DNA of 64,000 bases from Hyphomicrobium sp. (GCA_030148425.1 JASBTM010000008.1:310001-374000); one strand, 5' to 3'. Numbered from the stretch's first letter, positions 11,873 through 22,323 are shown. Notes: a model not told the origin generated them from the letters alone. Program-made: numbers and translations.

Positions 11873-12502
11873 ATGCGTTATCCACTTGTCATATTCGATC
11901 TCGACGGGACGCTCGCCGACAGCTTCCCGTGGTTCATCGGCAGTCTGAACACTGTCGCGGACCACTTCCGCCTGCGCCGCGTCGGCGAGCACGAGATCGA
12001 GCCGCTCCGCCGCGCCGACGTGCCCGAGATCCTGAAGCACCTCGGCGTGTCGCGCTGGAGGCTGCCGATGATCGCGCGCTACATGCGCCAGCTAAAATCG
12101 ACGCAGCTCAACACCATCTCGCTTTTCCCCGGCGTCGAAGAAACGCTACGCGCCCTGAAGGCCAGCGGCGTCACGCTGACGCTCGTCTCGTCCGACAGTG
12201 AGCAGAACGCCAAGGTCGTCCTCGGGCCGGAGAACGCCGCGCTCTTCTCGCAATACAATTGCAGCGCCGCCCTCTTCGGCAAGGCCGGAAAATTCCGCCG
12301 CGTGATGAAGCGCGCGGGCGTGAAGCCACATCAGGTCCTCGCCATTGGCGACGAAGTGCGCGACCTCAATGCCGCCCGCGCCGCGGGGATCGATTTCGCC
12401 GCCGTGACGTGGGGCTACACCGCGCCCGAAAAGCTCCGAACCTTCCACCCCGACATCGTCTTCGAACGCATGGACGATATCCGCGAACGCCTCCTCGCTT
12501 GA
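11873..12502 (+). CDS. HAD-superfamily hydrolase (phosphoglycolate phosphatase-like)
   Basis: VIFDLDGTLADS; LVSSDSEQN; AIGDEVRDLNAARAAGIDFAAVTWGY. Confidence 0.92.
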   Translation: MRYPLVIFDLDGTLADSFPWFIGSLNTVADHFRLRRVGEHEIEPLRRADVPEILKHLGVSRWRLPMIARYMRQLKSTQLNTISLFPGVEETLRALKASGVTLTLVSSDSEQNAKVVLGPENAALFSQYNCSAALFGKAGKFRRVMKRAGVKPHQVLAIGDEVRDLNAARAAGIDFAAVTWGYTAPEKLRTFHPDIVFERMDDIRERLLA

Positions 12503-12651
12503 ATGCGAAACGAATTTATCCCCGCCTGCTGGACACCGCGCATACTGTGCGCGATCGCCGCCGACACGTTAGAGGCCCCTCCCCCGGCCGCTGAGCGCAC
12601 TTGACGACCGGCGTGCGGAACGCGTGTCGCCAAGTGCAAACAGAGAGCTTT

Positions 12652-12957
12652 TTACGGGCACACCCAGACCGGGCCGACGATCACGCATCCGCGCGATTGC
12701 CAATGCCGCGGACGATGGTGATAGCGGTGCCACCCGCGATACCGGTCGCGGCGATAGTGCCGGTTATGCCGAAAGTTGTGACGGTGCGCATGGCGGTTGC
12801 CTCGCCAATGTCCGTCGCGCCGGTGCCTCACAAGTTCGACGCCGCTCTGAGACTTGCCGAGGCTCGCGACGCCGCTCGACGCAGGCGCGGCGGAGACGGC
12901 CGTGCCCCCAATGGCGGTTCCCAACGCCAGGAAAGTGATGAGTACGAGACGTTTCAT
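12652..12957 (-). CDS. Small secreted His/Arg-rich hypothetical protein
   Basis: MKRLVLITFLALGTAIGGTAVSAAPA signal peptide, then HRRDGHWRGNRHAHRHNFRHNRHYRRDRYRGWHRYHHRPRHW. Confidence 0.7.
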   Translation of the reverse strand: MKRLVLITFLALGTAIGGTAVSAAPASSGVASLGKSQSGVELVRHRRDGHWRGNRHAHRHNFRHNRHYRRDRYRGWHRYHHRPRHWQSRGCVIVGPVWVCP

Positions 12958-13433
12958 CCCAAGTTTCTCCTGTTTGTCTGGATTGATTGCGCAGCACGCA
13001 TTTCGGACGCGCCGCATCGAGTGCGCAGCAAACGCATCGCCGCTGCTCGCTGCATCATTGAATGAACGGACCCGCACGAGATTTCCGCCACGAAAAACGT
13101 CAGAAAATCCTTATTGAACAGCGTCTTCTCGATTTTTGTGCGCGAAAATTTTCTGCGCCCGGACGGAACGATTTTGAGCGTCCGCGGAACAGGGATCTCA
13201 AACTGTCCTCATCGAACCCGAAATGTCCGCGAGAAAAATCGGAAAACTTATCCCCGCTCTCGCTGCGCCACGCATAATGCAATTGCCTCTTCGGCAAAGC
13301 GAACGGCCCAAGGCGTAAGCGCACGTTCGGGCGGTCCCTCCTCGGAGAACCCAAATTGCGCTCCGTCAATTCGAGACATCATCGGCCATGCCACAAGCGA
13401 AAGATATTTCACGATGGATGTTCCGGGGGCGAC

Positions 13434-13868
13434 ATGATCACGGATTGCGATACGCAAGGCATGATGAAGAGGCCAAGAGAGATCATCAGTTCGCTGACGC
13501 TTGCGATAGCCAGCAGCCTGTGCCTCGCTATGACCATCTCATCCGCAACGGCCCAGCAGATGGATGCGCCGCCGACAATACGCGATGAGCCCGGCAAAGC
13601 GGAATCGAAACTGCCCGACCTCGTCAATGGCACGGCTCTGGCGCGCAAACTCTGCACGTCGTGTCACCTGATCGGAGAGGCCGCTAACGCACCTGTCCCG
13701 AGCGATGTTCCCACGTTCACAAGCATCGCAAATCGCCCCAATCAAACGGCCGACCATCTTTCGACTTGGCTCACCCGTCCCCATCCGCCAATGCCAAATC
13801 TCAACCTGACGCGGATGGAGATCCGCGATCTCACCGGCTATATCCTGTCGCTGCGTGACCAGAAATAA
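13434..13868 (+). CDS. c-type cytochrome
   Basis: Signal-like N-terminus; LARKLCTSCHLIGEA (CxxCH), distal LTRPHPPMPNLNLTRMEIRDLTGYILSL; exact start uncertain. Confidence 0.85.
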   Translation: MITDCDTQGMMKRPREIISSLTLAIASSLCLAMTISSATAQQMDAPPTIRDEPGKAESKLPDLVNGTALARKLCTSCHLIGEAANAPVPSDVPTFTSIANRPNQTADHLSTWLTRPHPPMPNLNLTRMEIRDLTGYILSLRDQK

Positions 13869-13925
13869 ATGAGGCGGCGGACCTTTCGATCCGCCGCTCA
13901 CCGCTATCTTCACTTTTGCCAAATT

Positions 13926-14216
13926 TTAGTAGCCGTAGACGCCGACACCGCCGGGCCCAACGTAAACGCTGACGCCCGGACCATCGTCATAATAATCGTA
14001 GTCCCGATAGCCGTAATCGCGATAACGCCCGCGCCAATTGTCGTCATTGCCGCCGTAGCGGCGAAGCTGTTCGCGATCGCCTCGGTTGAGATAGCGCCCT
14101 TGGCGCTCCTTGGCACGCGCGCCTTCGACTCCACTGATAGAGTCGGCCTGCACCGCGGGGACCGCAAACGCGATCAGCATGGCAGCGCCAACCGCTGCCG
14201 CGATAATGGTCTTCAT
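13926..14216 (-). CDS. Small secreted hypothetical protein, Arg/Tyr/Gly-rich
   Basis: MKTIIAAAVGAAMLIAFAVPAVQA signal peptide; YRDYGYRDYDYYDDGPGVSVYVGPGGVGVYGY tail. Confidence 0.7.
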   Translation of the reverse strand: MKTIIAAAVGAAMLIAFAVPAVQADSISGVEGARAKERQGRYLNRGDREQLRRYGGNDDNWRGRYRDYGYRDYDYYDDGPGVSVYVGPGGVGVYGY

Positions 14217-14339
14217 TGCGATACTCTCCATCTTCTGCGCTTGCGCGTTTTTCAACGCGGCGAGCACCTTGCCTGGAGGTGCAACGTCCTCGAACGATGG
14301 CTGTTCCCACTCAATTCGGCGTGGCGGAAGGCCACATAC

Positions 14340-14786
14340 TCAATGTTTGTCGGAATGGACGTTTTTGGGAGATTCACGTTCTCTTTCACGCGTTGCGGGA
14401 TCGGCAGACGTGAGCCCCCTAACGAGGCTGAAGCGCGAATAGATCGTCACCAAAGTGAGAAATGCGAACCACAGAAAGAGCCCCAGCCAGTCGAACCATC
14501 TTTGGGTGGAATCTCCCAGCGCCATCTCGGATACGATAAAAGCAAACCAAAGTGCGACGATAATAGACGCGACGACTTGGAGGCGCAGTGCACTGCGAAC
14601 GTCGGCTTCACGATGAGGTGGCAGCTCGTAGCCATTCCACATTCTCGTGAACGGATAAAAAATAACGTTGCTTCGCTCTTTCTTAAAAAAAAACGGATCG
14701 AGAAAGATCCTATCGAAAATACAGCCAAGCCACGCCATGGTGCGTATTCCAACTAAGAAGGCATTTGAGTTTTGCGGACGGGGCAC
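14340..14786 (-). CDS. Hypothetical membrane protein
   Basis: Two hydrophobic segments VVASIIVALWFAFIVSEMAL and WLGLFLWFAFLTLVTIYSRF. Confidence 0.5.
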   Translation of the reverse strand: MPRPQNSNAFLVGIRTMAWLGCIFDRIFLDPFFFKKERSNVIFYPFTRMWNGYELPPHREADVRSALRLQVVASIIVALWFAFIVSEMALGDSTQRWFDWLGLFLWFAFLTLVTIYSRFSLVRGLTSADPATRERERESPKNVHSDKH

Positions 14787-14948
14787 ATTTTGAAGGAACT
14801 GAAGCTAGTAAGTCCGTTCCTTGCGGCACAGGCGTTTGGGTGGAAACTTAACTCTCCCTCAACCAACCAAACGAATTGACCGTGTGCTTTCCGCGACAGC
14901 GGCGCGCTGACCGCGGTAGGGTCCGAAAGAAAAAAGAGAGGCCTCTAG

Positions 14949-16121
14949 ATGCGCGTTTTTCTCGTCTCCCTGCTGCTCGCCGCTTCTCCCGCATTCGTCG
15001 GCGCGGCCCGCTCCGACGAGTTTGTTGACTCGCTGCTCACTCGGGTTCGCACGCAATATGCACTCCCCGCGCTTGCAGCAGCGGTGGTCAAAAATGGAAA
15101 CCTCGTCGCCGCTGGCGCCGTAGGCTCACGTCTCGCCGGCGCGGACATTCCTGTCACCACAGATGATCGCTTTCACCTCGGCTCCGATACGAAAGCAATG
15201 ACTGCAACTCTCGCTGCCATGATGGTAGAGGAAGGCAAGCTTCGCTGGAATTCGACCATCGGAGAAGTTCTTGGCCCAGACCTTCCAAATCTAAAGCCTG
15301 GCTTCGCGGCGATCACGCTCGAGCAGCTTCTCTCGCACACGAGCGGCATACCTTCCGACAACGACGAAATAACAAAACTCTATTTCAGTCCGGATGCCTT
15401 CGATCATCCACTGAAGGACTGGCGCCTTCACATGATCCAAGCTTGGGGTTCGAAGCATGAGCCGAGCTTTCCCTCCTCGGGCAAGTTCCAGTATGCGAAC
15501 CTTGGATACATAACGGTCGGCGCAATGATCGAGAAAGTCTCAGGCGAACCGTGGGAACGGCTGATGTATGAGCGCATTTTCGCGCCCTTAGAATTGAAAA
15601 CTGCCGGCATCGGCGCACAAGCCACGTTCGGTCTTTACGACGCACCAGTGGGACACCGCATCGACGACAAAGGAAAGATCACGCCAAGTCCATGGGGGCA
15701 GCCCGCAGACTTACCGTCTTCCGTCGGACCCGCGGGCCTCGCCCACATGAGCATCAAGGATTTCGCGACCTGGGCCGCCTGGAATGCGGCTGAAGGCAAA
15801 CGCAGTCCGGCGCTCGTCAAACCCGAAACGCTGAAGCGTCTCCATACGCCCGTCGTCAAAATGGAAGTCAAAGATCCAAAGCCCGGAACGCCGAAGTCGG
15901 GTGCTTACGCGCTCGGTTGGGGGCTATCGAAGTTCGATTGGACCGATAAACCCATCCTGACACACAACGGTTCGAACGGCCTGAATTTCGCGTCCGTAGA
16001 GGTCGACGTCGAGAACGATCTCGCAATCGTCGTCACCAGCAACATCTCCGGTCCGAACGTCGACAAGGCCTCGCTCGAAGTGATGAAAGCGCTCTACGAG
16101 AAATACGTGCGGCAACCGTGA
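14949..16121 (+). CDS. Serine hydrolase, class C beta-lactamase/esterase family
   Basis: Signal peptide; FHLGSDTKAMTATLAAMMVEEGKL (SxxK), LLSHTSGI, YANLGYITVGAMIEKVSG, LTHNGSNG. Confidence 0.92.
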   Translation: MRVFLVSLLLAASPAFVGAARSDEFVDSLLTRVRTQYALPALAAAVVKNGNLVAAGAVGSRLAGADIPVTTDDRFHLGSDTKAMTATLAAMMVEEGKLRWNSTIGEVLGPDLPNLKPGFAAITLEQLLSHTSGIPSDNDEITKLYFSPDAFDHPLKDWRLHMIQAWGSKHEPSFPSSGKFQYANLGYITVGAMIEKVSGEPWERLMYERIFAPLELKTAGIGAQATFGLYDAPVGHRIDDKGKITPSPWGQPADLPSSVGPAGLAHMSIKDFATWAAWNAAEGKRSPALVKPETLKRLHTPVVKMEVKDPKPGTPKSGAYALGWGLSKFDWTDKPILTHNGSNGLNFASVEVDVENDLAIVVTSNISGPNVDKASLEVMKALYEKYVRQP

Positions 16122-16140
16122 GGCATGCCAAGTGACGCCG

Positions 16141-16572
16141 TCACGCTTCTTCCTCGATCGCGGCTTGCGCAATCTGCTCCGCGCCACCGTTGAAGTAGGA
16201 CGCGATGGCATGTCCGGCGGCCACGGCCAAAATGCACACAACGACGGAACCGACGATGTTCACCGACGCACGTCCCACGGCGCCCGCTCTCAAAAGGTCG
16301 AGCGTCTGCAGGCTGAACGAGGAGAACGTCGTATAGCCGCCGCAGAGACCGATCATCACGAACAGGCGCAAATTCTCCGGGACCGGATAACGGCCCGACG
16401 CCAAGGTGAGCGTCCCGAACAAGCCAATCAGGAACGATCCCGTCACGTTGATTACGATCGTGCCCCAGGGAAGCTCTTTGCTGACAGGCAGCATGAGAAC
16501 GGAAACCACATAGCGAGCCAGGGTGCCAAGCGCACCGCCAACCATGACGATCAAGCAAGTTGTAAACGACAT
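16141..16572 (-). CDS. crcB: Fluoride exporter FluC/CrcB
   Basis: [55 protein letters not shown]. Confidence 0.96.
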   Translation of the reverse strand: MSFTTCLIVMVGGALGTLARYVVSVLMLPVSKELPWGTIVINVTGSFLIGLFGTLTLASGRYPVPENLRLFVMIGLCGGYTTFSSFSLQTLDLLRAGAVGRASVNIVGSVVVCILAVAAGHAIASYFNGGAEQIAQAAIEEEA

Positions 16573-17005
16573 ACGAGTTCCTCGGGAAATCGGTCCACGC
16601 TCAAGATATCGGTCAGGCCGACCGAAGATAAGAGACGCCAATGCGGCCACGCGCCTTGACGACGAGATCGGCGCTCCGGTCGCCCGGAGCGAAAAATCGC
16701 GGCTATGCGAAAGCTCAGTCGATCATCGTCGCCTCCCTCACCTCGTCGCCATTGCGAATTGATGAAAGAGCGAACCTCTCCGACGGGTGGAAATCAGAAA
16801 TGTCCCACCGCGCGCTGCTCCGAGGAGCAGTCACCAACGCAGTAGGAATCATCAGCCATTATGGGCGGTTACAAGGGAGATCCCATTCCCCTGACCTGGA
16901 GGCTATCCCACGCACTCCTCGTGTCAACGCAATTTTTTTCGGTTACGATCATATGCCCCAGGTCGAGGGGAATGGATGTCGATCCCTCAAACCGGTTCGG
17001 AACAC

Positions 17006-17203
17006 ATGTCCCTCTTCCTTCCCTTCTGGCAACGTCTGGCCGTCACCATCATCGCCATGCTCGCGGCGAGCTGGGTGGCCGGCCTCATCTGGCACGCGAT
17101 CTTCAACTTTCCGCTGCCGAGCTATGTCGGCGGCGTTGTCGGAGGTCTCGCGGCGCTCCCTCTCTGGGATCTCCTGAGGCGCATTCGACCGAGCAACCCT
17201 TGA
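17006..17203 (+). CDS. Small hypothetical membrane protein
   Basis: MSLFLPFWQRLAVTIIAMLAASWVAGLIWHAIFNF; hydrophobic with a basic C-terminus. Confidence 0.45.
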   Translation: MSLFLPFWQRLAVTIIAMLAASWVAGLIWHAIFNFPLPSYVGGVVGGLAALPLWDLLRRIRPSNP

Positions 17204-17254
17204 GGATCGCGGGCGTCCGTCGCCCGCGTTCGCCCATGGCTCGGCGCCGATCGA

Positions 17255-17548
17255 TCAGATCGGCAGGACTGAGCGGATCTGATCCTCGTACTGCTTGACG
17301 GCCTCGAGAGCCCGCTTCTTCATCGCCGGATCGACTTCGACCTGCGACGTGAACCCTTCGATGGCCTCGCGCGCGTTCGTTACGATCTGCGTTGCAGCGT
17401 TCTGCGGGCTCATCTCGCGGCTCACGATCTTCTGCAGGAGTTGGGTGAGAAGAACACCGGTGGCGAGCGACAATCCCGACAGCTCGACGATTTCCCGCTT
17501 GAGAGCTGCGATTTCTGCGTTCGTATCTGTCGTGTCCGCCATGTCCAA
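17255..17548 (-). CDS. Hypothetical protein
   Basis: Intact 97 aa helical ORF MDMADTTDTNAEIAALKREIVELSGLSLATGVLLTQLLQKIVSREM. Confidence 0.5.
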   Translation of the reverse strand: MDMADTTDTNAEIAALKREIVELSGLSLATGVLLTQLLQKIVSREMSPQNAATQIVTNAREAIEGFTSQVEVDPAMKKRALEAVKQYEDQIRSVLPI

Positions 17549-17802
17549 ATCTCCATTCCTGCGCCGATTTACGGCCGTTTGCTAATACCGCGTCGAAAAG
17601 AGTGCAAGGCGTGTTATTCGTCACTTGCGGAAGCAAATGAGAAGCGTCTCCCGCGGTTGTCCGGTTGTATGACATAGCCTTGCCGGTTCATGCCGGTGCC
17701 ACGATCTTCCGAGACCGGCGCCAAGGCCTGAAATTCGCCGGAAATATCCGCGACGATCCACGCTGCGGGAATTGAGGCAGCTAGAGTACAGGTTCGACAC
17801 CA

Positions 17803-18159
17803 ATGCGTGAGCTTAAGCCGGCCACGAGTATCGGCCGCACACTCTCTATTCCGCGCACAGCGACAATCGAAGGTGGCATCGACTATCCCGGCCCACTCGT
17901 CATCGAAGGCACCGTGTTGGGCGACGTCAATTGTCTGTCGCTGATCGTTGCGGAGCACGGGGTCGTCGAGGGGACAATCAAATCCGAGGTCGTGACGGTC
18001 ATAGGTGAGGTTTCGGGTGAAATTTTCGCCAACGAGCTGATCCTGAAAGCCGCATGTCTGGTGAACGCCGACATCGTCCACAAGAAGCTCTTGCTCGAAA
18101 CGGGATCGTTCTTCGAAGGCAAATCCCGCCGGCACGCCGATCCGCTACAGCTGCTCTAG
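17803..18159 (+). CDS. Bactofilin-like polymer-forming cytoskeletal protein
   Basis: Regular beta-repeat: GGIDYPGPLVIEGTVLGDVNCLSLIVAEHGVVEGTIKSEVVTVIGEVSGEIFANELILKAACLVNADI. Confidence 0.85.
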   Translation: MRELKPATSIGRTLSIPRTATIEGGIDYPGPLVIEGTVLGDVNCLSLIVAEHGVVEGTIKSEVVTVIGEVSGEIFANELILKAACLVNADIVHKKLLLETGSFFEGKSRRHADPLQLL

Positions 18160-18315
18160 ACTGGACTCACCGAACCGTCCGCTCCACTCTGCAGGCCCCC
18201 AACTGGTCGCGAGCCCCGATATCGTGTAAAAGATACGCTTATTTTCCCGGCAACGGCGACGCGCCGTTAATGACTTTTAGGACCTAATCCCGATCCTCAG
18301 TATGGAGATAGTCCG

Positions 18316-19026
18316 ATGCTGTCACGCCGCCATATCTGCTGTTCCGGAGCCGCTGCGGCCAGCCTCCTGTGGTTCGACCGCGCGTCGGCCGCCGATCAAT
18401 GCGCCGCCCCGACGCTGGATCGTCAAGCTGCGCTGAATCCCGACGACGCGCTCGCCAAGCTGAAGGCCGGAAACGAGCGCTTTGTTTCTCGCTCCATGCG
18501 CAACTGCGATTTGATCGAGCAGGTCCGCGCAACCGCCGGAGGGCAGTTCCCCTCCTCGCTGGTGATCGGCTGCATCGACTCGCGCGTGCCCCCAGAACTC
18601 GTCTTCGACCAGCGCATCGGTGAGATTTTCTCTGCGCGGATCGCGGGCAACGTCATCAACGACGACATCGTCGGAAGCTCAGAGTTTGCGACGAAGCTCT
18701 CCGGCGCAAAGCTCATCATCGTGCTCGGTCATAGCGAATGTGGAGCGATCAAGGGCGCTATCGACAATGTCGAGTTCGGCATGCTCACAGGCGTTCTCGC
18801 GAAGATAAAACCTGCAATAGAAGAGGCCAGCAAAGGCGCGCCAGGCAGCCGGACATCGAAGGATAAGGACTTCGTCCAGAAGGTTGCGGAAGAAAATGCG
18901 AGGCAGAGCGCCCACCGCTTAACCGCCAGCAGCGCCGTACTTCGCGATCTCGCGACGACAGGACAACTGAAGATTGTCCCGGCTATGCACGACGTCGCGA
19001 CCGGCCGCGTGACGTTCCTCGAATAG
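18316..19026 (+). CDS. Beta-class carbonic anhydrase with putative Tat-like export signal
   Basis: SLVIGCIDSRVPPELVFDQ and VLGHSECGAIKGAI zinc-ligand motifs; N-terminus MLSRRHICCSGAAAASLLWFDRASA. Confidence 0.94.
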   Translation: MLSRRHICCSGAAAASLLWFDRASAADQCAAPTLDRQAALNPDDALAKLKAGNERFVSRSMRNCDLIEQVRATAGGQFPSSLVIGCIDSRVPPELVFDQRIGEIFSARIAGNVINDDIVGSSEFATKLSGAKLIIVLGHSECGAIKGAIDNVEFGMLTGVLAKIKPAIEEASKGAPGSRTSKDKDFVQKVAEENARQSAHRLTASSAVLRDLATTGQLKIVPAMHDVATGRVTFLE

Positions 19027-19259
19027 CGCCAGCAAAAGAGCCGCCTCGAGGAGTCGGCCGCAATACGCTGCGCCTGTGAGCCGGCGGGGACACAGATTAG
19101 GCGTTTCGCGACCGACACCGCGAGGCGGCGTCATGGAAGGGGTTTTACGCTAGGCGCATCACGCAAGCTGTTCCCCACGGAACAGCCCAATCTCGATCAG
19201 CGAGTCGGGATCAGATAAAACAAGTCCCGGAGATTGCTCGCAGAGGGACGCTCGTCGTC

Positions 19260-20105
19260 ATGCCCAAAGTACTCATCACCGGTACGTCGTCCGGCTTCGG
19301 ACTGATCACGGCGGTCGAACTCGCGCGCCAGGGTTGGACGGTCATCGCGACGATGCGTGACCTCGCAAAACGCGGCCAACTGGATCGCGCGCTTCAGTCG
19401 GCTGGTCTCACGGCGAATGTCACCATCGCACAACTTGATGTGACCGACCCTCAATCGATGGATCACATCCTGGCCGATCTCGACCTCGAAAAGCGCGGCC
19501 TGGACGCCGTCGTGCACAATGCGGGGGTCGCGGTTGGAGGTGCCTTCGAAGACCTCGACGAGGAGGGCCCCCGCCGTGTCATGGATGTCAATTATTTTGG
19601 CGTTCTGGCGTTGACGAAGCGACTGCTACCGATCTTCCGCGCCCAACGGCACGGCCGCATCGTCATCATTTCGAGCGAGTCGGCATTCGCCGGTCAGCCA
19701 GGAAACTCGCCGTACTGCGCTTCGAAGTGGGCCGTCGAAGGCTGGGCCGAATCACTCGCGTATGAGGTCGAGCACTTCGGCATCGAAATTATCTTGATTG
19801 AACCGGGCGCATATCCAACGAACATCTGGGAAAGCTCGCCCCGCATCCTTCCAAAAGACAGTGCGTATCTCCCGCTTATGCGGCACCTCGAAGTGACGGT
19901 CGAAGCTTATGTCGCCAAAGTCGCGAGAGATCCCGCCGACGTCGGCCGGGTCGTAGCTAAGGCGCTGGCGGCTCGTCGCCCCCGTTTCCGCTATGCGGTC
20001 GGCTCAACCGCAAAGTTCCTTCACTTCACGCGGGGAAAACTGCCGAGTACCGCGGTTCGTAAGTTACTCGGTCGTTTTCTACGTCTCGACCGCGTACGTT
20101 GGTGA
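19260..20105 (+). CDS. SDR-family oxidoreductase
   Basis: VLITGTSSGFGLITAVELARQG; VVHNAGVA; YCASKWAVEGWAESLAYE. Confidence 0.93.
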   Translation: MPKVLITGTSSGFGLITAVELARQGWTVIATMRDLAKRGQLDRALQSAGLTANVTIAQLDVTDPQSMDHILADLDLEKRGLDAVVHNAGVAVGGAFEDLDEEGPRRVMDVNYFGVLALTKRLLPIFRAQRHGRIVIISSESAFAGQPGNSPYCASKWAVEGWAESLAYEVEHFGIEIILIEPGAYPTNIWESSPRILPKDSAYLPLMRHLEVTVEAYVAKVARDPADVGRVVAKALAARRPRFRYAVGSTAKFLHFTRGKLPSTAVRKLLGRFLRLDRVRW

Positions 20106-20120
20106 ACTGCGGCGCTCAGA

Positions 20121-20160
20121 CAAAAAAACCCGCTGCCGCTTTGCATCGCAGCAACGGGTT
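20121..20160 (-). terminator. Rho-independent terminator for the downstream end of 20193..20456
   Basis: AACCCGcTGC..GCAaCGGGTT stem with a T-run on the minus strand (plus: caaaaaaacccg). Confidence 0.7.
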
Positions 20161-20192
20161 CGAGCTTTTCTCGAGCAACTAAGAGCTTCGAA

Positions 20193-20456
20193 TTACTTGC
20201 CGTGCTCGCGATGATACTGATCGATATCGGCCTGCGTAACCTCATTCGACTTACCCAGAGCCTGGATGCACGAATCGGTCAGCGTTTTGCGATGCTCGCG
20301 CATGCAAGCCTTCGCCGCCGAAGTGCCAACCTTGTGCTGGCTGCAATACTGAGCGTAATCGGCGCTGCACGCGTCCTTCACAGCTTGGCTAACCGCGAAC
20401 GCACCGCCCGATGAAAGAGCAAGCGCAACTGCCGCAAAAACCGCGACCCTCTTCAT
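20193..20456 (-). CDS. Small secreted cysteine-rich-repeat protein
   Basis: MKRVAVFAAVALALSSGGAFA signal; CSADYAQYCSQHKVGTSAAKACMREHRKTLTDSCIQAL matches the bacterial cysteine-rich repeat pattern. Confidence 0.75.
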   Translation of the reverse strand: MKRVAVFAAVALALSSGGAFAVSQAVKDACSADYAQYCSQHKVGTSAAKACMREHRKTLTDSCIQALGKSNEVTQADIDQYHREHGK

Positions 20457-20697
20457 ATCCCTGATCCTTCTAAGTGAACCCCGTCCCGCAACGCAAATGC
20501 AGCGCGTTCGTTCCGTGGTCAAGAGTGACAAACAGAAACGCAACACGGCAAGTACGATGTGACGCAGGCTCGCACATCATCTGCATAACAGCATGGCGTC
20601 GCTGGACGATAAGTCTCGCCGCGACTCTCGACCGCGACATCTGCATGATGCGCGCCAATGCTGTTTGAGTACATAGCTTTCGAAATGCTCTTATCGA

Positions 20698-21948
20698 CTA
20701 TGAGAGCGCCCGAACCTTACGATCAGGCATCTCGACAATCTCGGCGATTGGCAATCGCGGCGCCACCTGATTGCGCCCGTTTCGCTTGGCGGAATAGAGC
20801 GCGGCATCGGCGGCGGAGATGACAAGCCCGACTCGAATTTCGCGACTGAGAAACGCCGAAGCCACACCAAGACTGACTGTCACGACTTCCCCAGTGGGGA
20901 GCGCCGGATGCGGGATCGAGGCGTCTTGGACCGCACAGCGGATTCGCTCGGAAATCCGGACGGCCATCGGCATGTTGATCCCGCGCAGGATTACGATGAA
21001 CTCCTCGCCACCGAAACGGAAGACATCGTCGGAATAGTCGCGCAGTTCGCTCTGGATGATCCCGGCGACACGCTTCAGGCAAACGTCGCCCGCTTGATGC
21101 CCAGCCGTGTCGTTGAAGGATTTGAAATGGTCGATATCAAGCAGGACCACCGCCAATTCCTCCCCGCCCACGCTCGCCTGGTCGCAGGTTTCGATGGCTT
21201 CGTCGAGCGAACGCCGGTTGCGAAGGCCGGTCAGTGGATCGCGGTGGCTCTTCATATCGAGATCGCGCCGTTGAAAGCGCCCGCGGAGCGAGAGCAGGTA
21301 GTTCATTCGCGTCTCGCGCTCGAGCACGTAGGAAGCAAAGAGCGTGAGCACGACGGCGCAAGCGAACACAGTATTCGCCGAGATCCGGAACTCGAATGAA
21401 TATGCGGGCATCAGCGCCAACCCGATTGCGTGAATTGCGAAACACGCGAGACAGGCCGCCATCCCCCACCAAAACCGCACCCGCTGCACCATCGTCACAA
21501 ACAAAAGAATCAGAATGATCGCTTGATGCTGGGCATCGTGCTGCACGCTCCGACTGATCAGCATCAGGTATAGGAGGCTTCCGGCACCGAGCACGACTCC
21601 GCCGGCCGCCACCAAAAATTCGCGAACGCCAACGGTCGGATTTAAGTAGAGCGATGCGATCAGCAGTAACGCGATCGGCGTCACGACCCCGAGCCGCACC
21701 CAAAGAGCCGTCGTAAACGTCTCCGGAGAAATCAGCCAATCCGTGATCAGAAAGAGATCGTACAAGAGGATGCCGAACAGGCCGCCGAATACGAGTTGCC
21801 GGCATCGGTCACCCATGACCTCCTGCTCGAATGCGGTTTCGAGTTGTCGCGTAAATTTCAGTAGCGGAAAGCCCCCCGCGATCTCTCTTTCAAGTGTCGC
21901 ACGCTCAATGCCTGTGGGAATAGGTTCGTCCGTTACTCGTTCCATCAT
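20698..21948 (-). CDS. Membrane-anchored diguanylate cyclase (GGDEF)
   Basis: N-terminal TM segments; DPLTGLRNRRSLDEAIE; FRFGGEEFIVILRG. Confidence 0.93.
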   Translation of the reverse strand: MMERVTDEPIPTGIERATLEREIAGGFPLLKFTRQLETAFEQEVMGDRCRQLVFGGLFGILLYDLFLITDWLISPETFTTALWVRLGVVTPIALLLIASLYLNPTVGVREFLVAAGGVVLGAGSLLYLMLISRSVQHDAQHQAIILILLFVTMVQRVRFWWGMAACLACFAIHAIGLALMPAYSFEFRISANTVFACAVVLTLFASYVLERETRMNYLLSLRGRFQRRDLDMKSHRDPLTGLRNRRSLDEAIETCDQASVGGEELAVVLLDIDHFKSFNDTAGHQAGDVCLKRVAGIIQSELRDYSDDVFRFGGEEFIVILRGINMPMAVRISERIRCAVQDASIPHPALPTGEVVTVSLGVASAFLSREIRVGLVISAADAALYSAKRNGRNQVAPRLPIAEIVEMPDRKVRALS

Positions 21949-22323
21949 GTACGCGTCCCCCGACGCTCATCATGAGCGCTGGCAATGCCTGGAAGCTACG
22001 GAGGGGTCCTTAATACGAGGTACACAGAACAGCTAAACGGCCAAAGGAATTTCCCCGGCAAGAAACCTCCGAGCCGACCGTTCACCCACTGCAATGGCGG
22101 CATGCGACAAAAAATATTGTTTTTCAGGAGCTTGAGCAAAACTTCACTCATGATCCTGCGTCCGTTCGGTGACGGGCAGCGGCTATTGTACTTTTGGTGA
22201 TGGTGACCAGTTCGGCCCAGGCGCGATGTCGAGACGCAAAGGAACAGCCTCGCTTCTTCACGCGTTAAGGATGACATGAAGCAAGCATTCTAACGATCTG
22301 CACTTATCCAGAGGGAGATGACC

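Noticed and set aside
16573-16700. Fluoride (crcB) riboswitch upstream of crcB
   Set aside because: No recognisable crcB-motif sequence in the leader on the minus strand
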